A DNA stretch of 10,985 bases from JBCCSZ01 sp039199225. Its GTDB lineage: Bacteria; Bacteroidota; Bacteroidia; Chitinophagales; Saprospiraceae. This document shows, piece by piece, positions 7,592-10,985 of this stretch. The notes beneath the pieces are model-generated. The model searched no databases and was not told the DNA's origin. It saw nothing but the letters and a program-made list of their open reading frames with translations. Position numbers and translations under genes: made by a program. Where the stretch lies: the NCBI GenBank assembly GCA_039199225.1, contig JBCCSZ010000264.1, forward strand, positions 1 to 10,985, in the 5' to 3' direction. Positions within the stretch are counted from its first letter, which is position 1. Each line of letters starts with the position of its first letter.

Positions 7592-7631
7592 AATGCAGGC
7601 TTTCGGATCTATCGGGAGCCTGTATTTTTTT
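7592..7631 (+). terminator. Intrinsic terminator of the giant gene, at the convergent junction
   Basis: A 10-bp stem (AATGCAGGCT at 7592-7601 pairing with AGCCTGTATT at 7617-7626, including one G-U pair) encloses a 15-nt loop and runs straight into seven T residues at 7625-7631. It lies 27 bp after the stop codon of the upstream gene. The T-run overlaps the stop codon (7630-7632, minus strand) of the oppositely oriented response regulator. On the minus strand the stem is followed by only moderately T-rich sequence, so termination from that side is possible but weaker. Confidence 0.75.
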
Positions 7632-8370
7632 AGCTGTTGAGCCTTTCGAGTAGTTCGTCTTTCATGGCAGGAGACAGGGAAATGGTACTATCGTCCTCCA
7701 TAATGAGTTCTCCGCCATTGGAGCGAGAGTAGGCTTTGACGTAATGTAGGTTGACAATATTGGAGCGGTTGGCTCGCATGAAATTGAAATTACACAAAAT
7801 ATCTTCGTAGGTCTTCAGGTTTTTGGATACGAGAATATTGCGATCGTTGACCAAGTGGAAATAAGTATAGTTGCGATTGGCAGAACAGCGGATGATGTCT
7901 TTGATATTAACGTATTCAAATCCATTGGAATTGGGCAGTGCAATTTTCTGTAAATCCGATCGGAGGTTGTTTTTCAGCATGTGAAAATTCTGGATCAGGG
8001 TCTGCCGCTTTCTGCGGTCAATGGCTTTTTGCACGGCCCCAATCAGATCATCTTTGTTGATGGGCTTCAGCAAATAGTCGACAGCAGACATCCGGAGGGC
8101 GTTGAGGGTATATTGGCTATAAGCAGTTGTAAAAATTACCTCGAATTCAGGCTTTGGAAAGTAATCGAAAAGTTTGAAGCCATCCTGGCGTGGTAAGTGT
8201 ATATCCAAAAAAACAAAGTCGGGTTGCTGAATATTGAGGTGACTAACGGCATCCATGATGGTTCCGGCCTCTCCAAGAATGGAAACTTCCGGGCAGTAAC
8301 GGTTGACTAGATTCCGGAGGGTATTCCGACTTTTGGATTCATCATCGACGATAAAGGCAGTGGTGTCCAT
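7630..8370 (-). CDS. LytTR-family response regulator (REC + LytTR DNA-binding domain)
   Basis: This 246-residue cytoplasmic transcription regulator has the normal length for the LytR/AlgR class. Residues 1-120 form a receiver domain with the acidic pocket D9-D10-E11, the phospho-acceptor D56 in VFLDIHLP, the conserved T82 in TTAY and K102 in LLKPI. Residues about 142-246 form a LytTR domain, with FEYVNIKDIIRCSANRNYT, then FNFMRANRSNIVNLHYVKAY and a C-terminal SLSPAMKDELLERL. The ATG at 8368-8370 starts right before the first receiver strand (TTAFIVDDE). No Shine-Dalgarno sequence is visible before it, as is common in Bacteroidota. It lies 56 bp downstream of the sensor kinase gene on the same strand, with no evident promoter between, so the two are probably co-transcribed. 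LytTR regulators bind pairs of short direct repeats; its targets cannot be read from this window. Confidence 0.95.
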   Translation of the reverse strand: MDTTAFIVDDESKSRNTLRNLVNRYCPEVSILGEAGTIMDAVSHLNIQQPDFVFLDIHLPRQDGFKLFDYFPKPEFEVIFTTAYSQYTLNALRMSAVDYLLKPINKDDLIGAVQKAIDRRKRQTLIQNFHMLKNNLRSDLQKIALPNSNGFEYVNIKDIIRCSANRNYTYFHLVNDRNILVSKNLKTYEDILCNFNFMRANRSNIVNLHYVKAYSRSNGGELIMEDDSTISLSPAMKDELLERLNS

Positions 8371-8426
8371 GTCTGTTAAGGTTCAGCTTGCTGTTTGTGT
8401 GCTTGGCTATTGGGGCTGTTGGCAAC

Positions 8427-10985
8427 TTAGATCCAGATTTCAACGCGTGTTCCAGAAGCTTGTTGCTGATCATTCTTCAAATCTGTAACGCAAAAGTAGT
8501 CCTCTGGAGTTGCGTTGTGATGCAAATTTAATCTTTCAAGCGTGATTTTCATGCTGCTGGTCGTTCGGTCGGACTGTTGGAAGTGTTTGTATTTAGCTGC
8601 TTCCTGTCGGCCGATGCCATCATCCTCGATGGTACATTTGAAGGCCGCCTTATCTGAATTTTCGAATCGAATGCTCAAATGTCCTTTGTCTAGTTTGTGG
8701 TAAAGCCCGTGTTTGAAAGCATTTTCTACGATGGGTTGAATGAGTAGGGGAGGGAGGTATATTTCACTGGTGCGCTCTTCCAGCTCGGGCTCGATGGATA
8801 GCTGAATATCGATTTTTTCTTCGAATCGGAGCTTTTCCAGCTTTAGATAGTGGTTTAGAAATTCTAACTCTCTTTCGAGTGACACCTTCTTTTTGGAAGA
8901 ATATTCAAAGATGAAAGAAATCATTTTGGCAAAGTGCGACAAATAGTCGATGGCCGCCTCTGTGTCGTTGGTCAGCAGATAGTTTTGAATGGCATTTAAT
9001 GCATTGAAGACAAAATGTGGGTTCATTTGTGCCTGTAGTGCCTGAACCCGGATGCGATTGATCTTCTGTTTAAGTTCGTTTTCTGCCTGTTCCTTCAAGC
9101 GAATATTTAGCTGCCGGCGATAAATGATCCAACTGCTGATGCCCATCAGTGCCAAAACGAGACCGACGATGAACCAACTATTTTTCCACCAGGCTTCTAC
9201 AATCTCGAAAGAGACCGTAGCAGGCCGAAGGCTCTTGGCTGTCGCCGTTGTCAGTGCCTCCACCTGGAATTCGTAGCTGCCTGGCGGGAGTGTATGAAAG
9301 GTAACATCGCGGCTGTAGGATTCCGTCCAATTGGTATCGATGCCCAACAGGCGATAGCGGTATTGTTCTTTGCCTTGGGCTTTGTAGGCTAGGCCCAGGA
9401 AGTGAAAATTTAGATTATTTTGCCGGTAGTTGAGTTGTTGAATCTGATCGTCTGTGCTGGGTTTGCCATTGACCATGATGCGCTCAATTTGGACAGAGGG
9501 TGGCGTTAGGGGCCTACTCATTTCCTGGCGGTTGATGATGGCCAAGCCTCCTGGCGTACCAATCCAGATGTCGTCCTCATGTACGTAAATGGCATTGATT
9601 TCATTGGAAGGAAGCCCCGCTTTTGTATCGATGCCAATGATCTCGTTGCTGTTTTTGTGCAATAGATTGAGTCCGCGATTGGTCGCAACCCATAATTCGT
9701 CGCCATTGTCGAAAAGGGCAGTACAATTGTTACTCAACAGGCCATCTTTCAGGGTGTATTGTCCAATAAATTGCCTGTTCTTTATCTTGAGTAGACCATG
9801 CTGGTGGGTGGTCACCCATAGGGTGGAATCAGCATACGCAAGGTCGGTAATGTTTACGGTCGATGGCAAGCCTTCCAGTGGAAAGCGCCTTGGCTGTGAC
9901 AAATCCTTTGTGTAGTACAATCCCTTGATGGTGCCAACCCAAAGGCGGTTTTCATCATCAACGGCCAAGCCATAACTGCGTTCGATTTTGAATAGATTAC
10001 TGATTTTCGATATGGTAGAAATACGGCGCAGTTTGTCTGGCTCCAGGAAATACAGGCCGCTAGAAGTAGCACTGTACAATAAGCCATTTTGGTCGAAGAT
10101 TATTTTTTTGGTGGCTGGCGCTTCATATTCTGAGCTATTGAATCGACCATTTTTCAGTTCTATGAAGCCAAATTTGCTATCCAGCCCAACGACCAGCGTA
10201 TCCTTGCTCAATAGCTTCATGGCCCTGACGCTCTTGAAATTGGCCATTTGGTAATTGCGCGTCGGCTTGCCTTCAATGAATTGGGTGATCCAACCATTGT
10301 TTTGACCAACATAGACCGTATCTCCCACGCCGTGAATGCTGTAAACGGCCTCGCTGGGTAAAGTCTTAGTGAAGTTGTTGAAATAGCGTATTCGAGACGA
10401 GGGCATCATATATAAGCCTTCGTCTTTGGTACACAGCCAAATGTTTTTTTCGCTGTCCTCAAATACATAGGTCAGGTTGACATTTTGAAAGCGCGTTTCC
10501 AATAGGGTCCTTTCTCCCTCTTGTTGAATGGATATCAAGCCTTCTTCAGACTTTAATACCCAATAGTCGTCGTCGATGATGACTTCATCGTGGAAGGTTC
10601 GATGTAATTTGGCTTGAAGTTGCTTGAATTCACCATCCTTTAGCAGATAGATTTCGTATTGATTATAGAGAACCATCCGGCCAAATCGAGAGAGATATTT
10701 TTTGTCTGCCTCATTCGGGGGAGTATTTATACTGAATTTGTGAAACTTGTAATGGCCGGCTGCAAGTTCGTCAACTGCAAAGGTGTCTTTGGCCAGGTAG
10801 AGGACGTAGGTTGTATCTTTGATAAAGAACATTTCGCGGGGAAAAGGCCCTGTTCTGGCCAGCGGAAAACCTTCAAAGAATTCAAAATTGAGGGACACAC
10901 TAAAACGGTCTTCCGGCTTCAAGCTGAGCTTCAGCATATGGTTCATCCGGTTTCGGATACCGTAGCTCAGATACATATGGTCTCC
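8427..10985 (-). CDS. Propeller/Y_Y_Y sensor histidine kinase (LytS-like), N-terminus beyond the window
   Basis: This is a membrane sensor kinase, 849 residues from the ATG at 10976. The frame stays open for three more codons to the window edge, and the propeller is already under way, so the start and signal peptide are very likely outside. The periplasmic part carries blade motifs of the two-component-regulator propeller type: NIWLCTKDEG (W180), RLWVGTIKG (W346), TLWVTTHQHG (W387), ELWVATNRG (W429) and DIWIGTPGG (W471). A Y_Y_Y domain follows at about 522-580 (YRYRLLGIDTNW, then LPPGSYEF). One membrane helix (601-619) is followed by a signalling helix rich in K/E/Q. The catalytic part is a His_kinase domain with H654 in QMNPHFVFNAL and an HATPase domain with the N box N752 (VENAFKHG), DDGIG at 785-789 and a terminal GTRVEIWI. 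It most likely phosphorylates the LytTR regulator encoded next. The ligand is unknown; related Bacteroidota propellers sense glycans or envelope signals, so a specific call would be speculative. Confidence 0.93.
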   Translation of the reverse strand, partial: GDHMYLSYGIRNRMNHMLKLSLKPEDRFSVSLNFEFFEGFPLARTGPFPREMFFIKDTTYVLYLAKDTFAVDELAAGHYKFHKFSINTPPNEADKKYLSRFGRMVLYNQYEIYLLKDGEFKQLQAKLHRTFHDEVIIDDDYWVLKSEEGLISIQQEGERTLLETRFQNVNLTYVFEDSEKNIWLCTKDEGLYMMPSSRIRYFNNFTKTLPSEAVYSIHGVGDTVYVGQNNGWITQFIEGKPTRNYQMANFKSVRAMKLLSKDTLVVGLDSKFGFIELKNGRFNSSEYEAPATKKIIFDQNGLLYSATSSGLYFLEPDKLRRISTISKISNLFKIERSYGLAVDDENRLWVGTIKGLYYTKDLSQPRRFPLEGLPSTVNITDLAYADSTLWVTTHQHGLLKIKNRQFIGQYTLKDGLLSNNCTALFDNGDELWVATNRGLNLLHKNSNEIIGIDTKAGLPSNEINAIYVHEDDIWIGTPGGLAIINRQEMSRPLTPPSVQIERIMVNGKPSTDDQIQQLNYRQNNLNFHFLGLAYKAQGKEQYRYRLLGIDTNWTESYSRDVTFHTLPPGSYEFQVEALTTATAKSLRPATVSFEIVEAWWKNSWFIVGLVLALMGISSWIIYRRQLNIRLKEQAENELKQKINRIRVQALQAQMNPHFVFNALNAIQNYLLTNDTEAAIDYLSHFAKMISFIFEYSSKKKVSLERELEFLNHYLKLEKLRFEEKIDIQLSIEPELEERTSEIYLPPLLIQPIVENAFKHGLYHKLDKGHLSIRFENSDKAAFKCTIEDDGIGRQEAAKYKHFQQSDRTTSSMKITLERLNLHHNATPEDYFCVTDLKNDQQQASGTRVEIWI

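Noticed and set aside
8371..8426. A separate promoter for the response regulator in the 56-bp gap
   Set aside because: I see no Bacteroidota-type promoter pair or hairpin in the gap, so co-transcription with the kinase is the simpler reading.
9589..9915. A 108-codon plus-strand open frame inside the sensor kinase gene
   Set aside because: It lies wholly antisense to clear propeller-blade coding sequence and has no recognisable features.
10974..10976. The ATG at 10976 as the true start of the sensor kinase
   Set aside because: There is no signal peptide, the sequence is already propeller-like, and the frame remains open to the window edge. The family normally has more N-terminal sequence.

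Overview
The window comes from a member of the Bacteroidota. Three things point there: a giant secreted protein ending in a type IX secretion (T9SS) type A sorting domain, arrays of SprB-type repeats, and a two-component pair built from a beta-propeller/Y_Y_Y sensor kinase and a LytTR response regulator. The moderate base composition and the very long SprB-repeat protein would suit a Saprospiria/Lewinella-like marine or sludge bacterium, but that finer placement is only inference.

Positions 1-7565 (+ strand) are one open frame, the 3' part of a giant cell-surface or secreted protein whose start lies upstream of the window. In order it shows a CARDB-like beta-sandwich, a choice-of-anchor J/MAM-like domain, 27 consecutive SprB-like repeats of about 72-80 residues, and a C-terminal T9SS sorting domain. 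The repeat array is zoned. Two divergent repeats are followed by six Cys-containing repeats, four of them exactly 79 residues long. Next come sixteen repeats alternating strictly between two types (eight two-domain units), and then three less regular ones. A hairpin followed by a T-run (7592-7631) ends this transcription unit.

Positions 7630-10985 (- strand) converge on the giant gene and hold a two-component operon: a membrane sensor histidine kinase (8427-10985, N-terminus beyond the window) followed after 56 bp by its LytTR response regulator (7630-8370). The kinase has a propeller, a Y_Y_Y domain, one membrane helix and a His_kinase/HATPase module. It probably senses an envelope or extracellular signal and phosphorylates the regulator. 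Nothing in the window shows that this pair controls the adhesin-like gene.

I see no RNA genes, mobile elements or CRISPR arrays, and no gene-free stretch over 300 bases. The individual families are known. The most unusual content is the internal architecture of the repeat protein: two-domain alternation, relocated cysteines and near absence of Lys/Arg. I do not see convincing evidence of a wholly new system.
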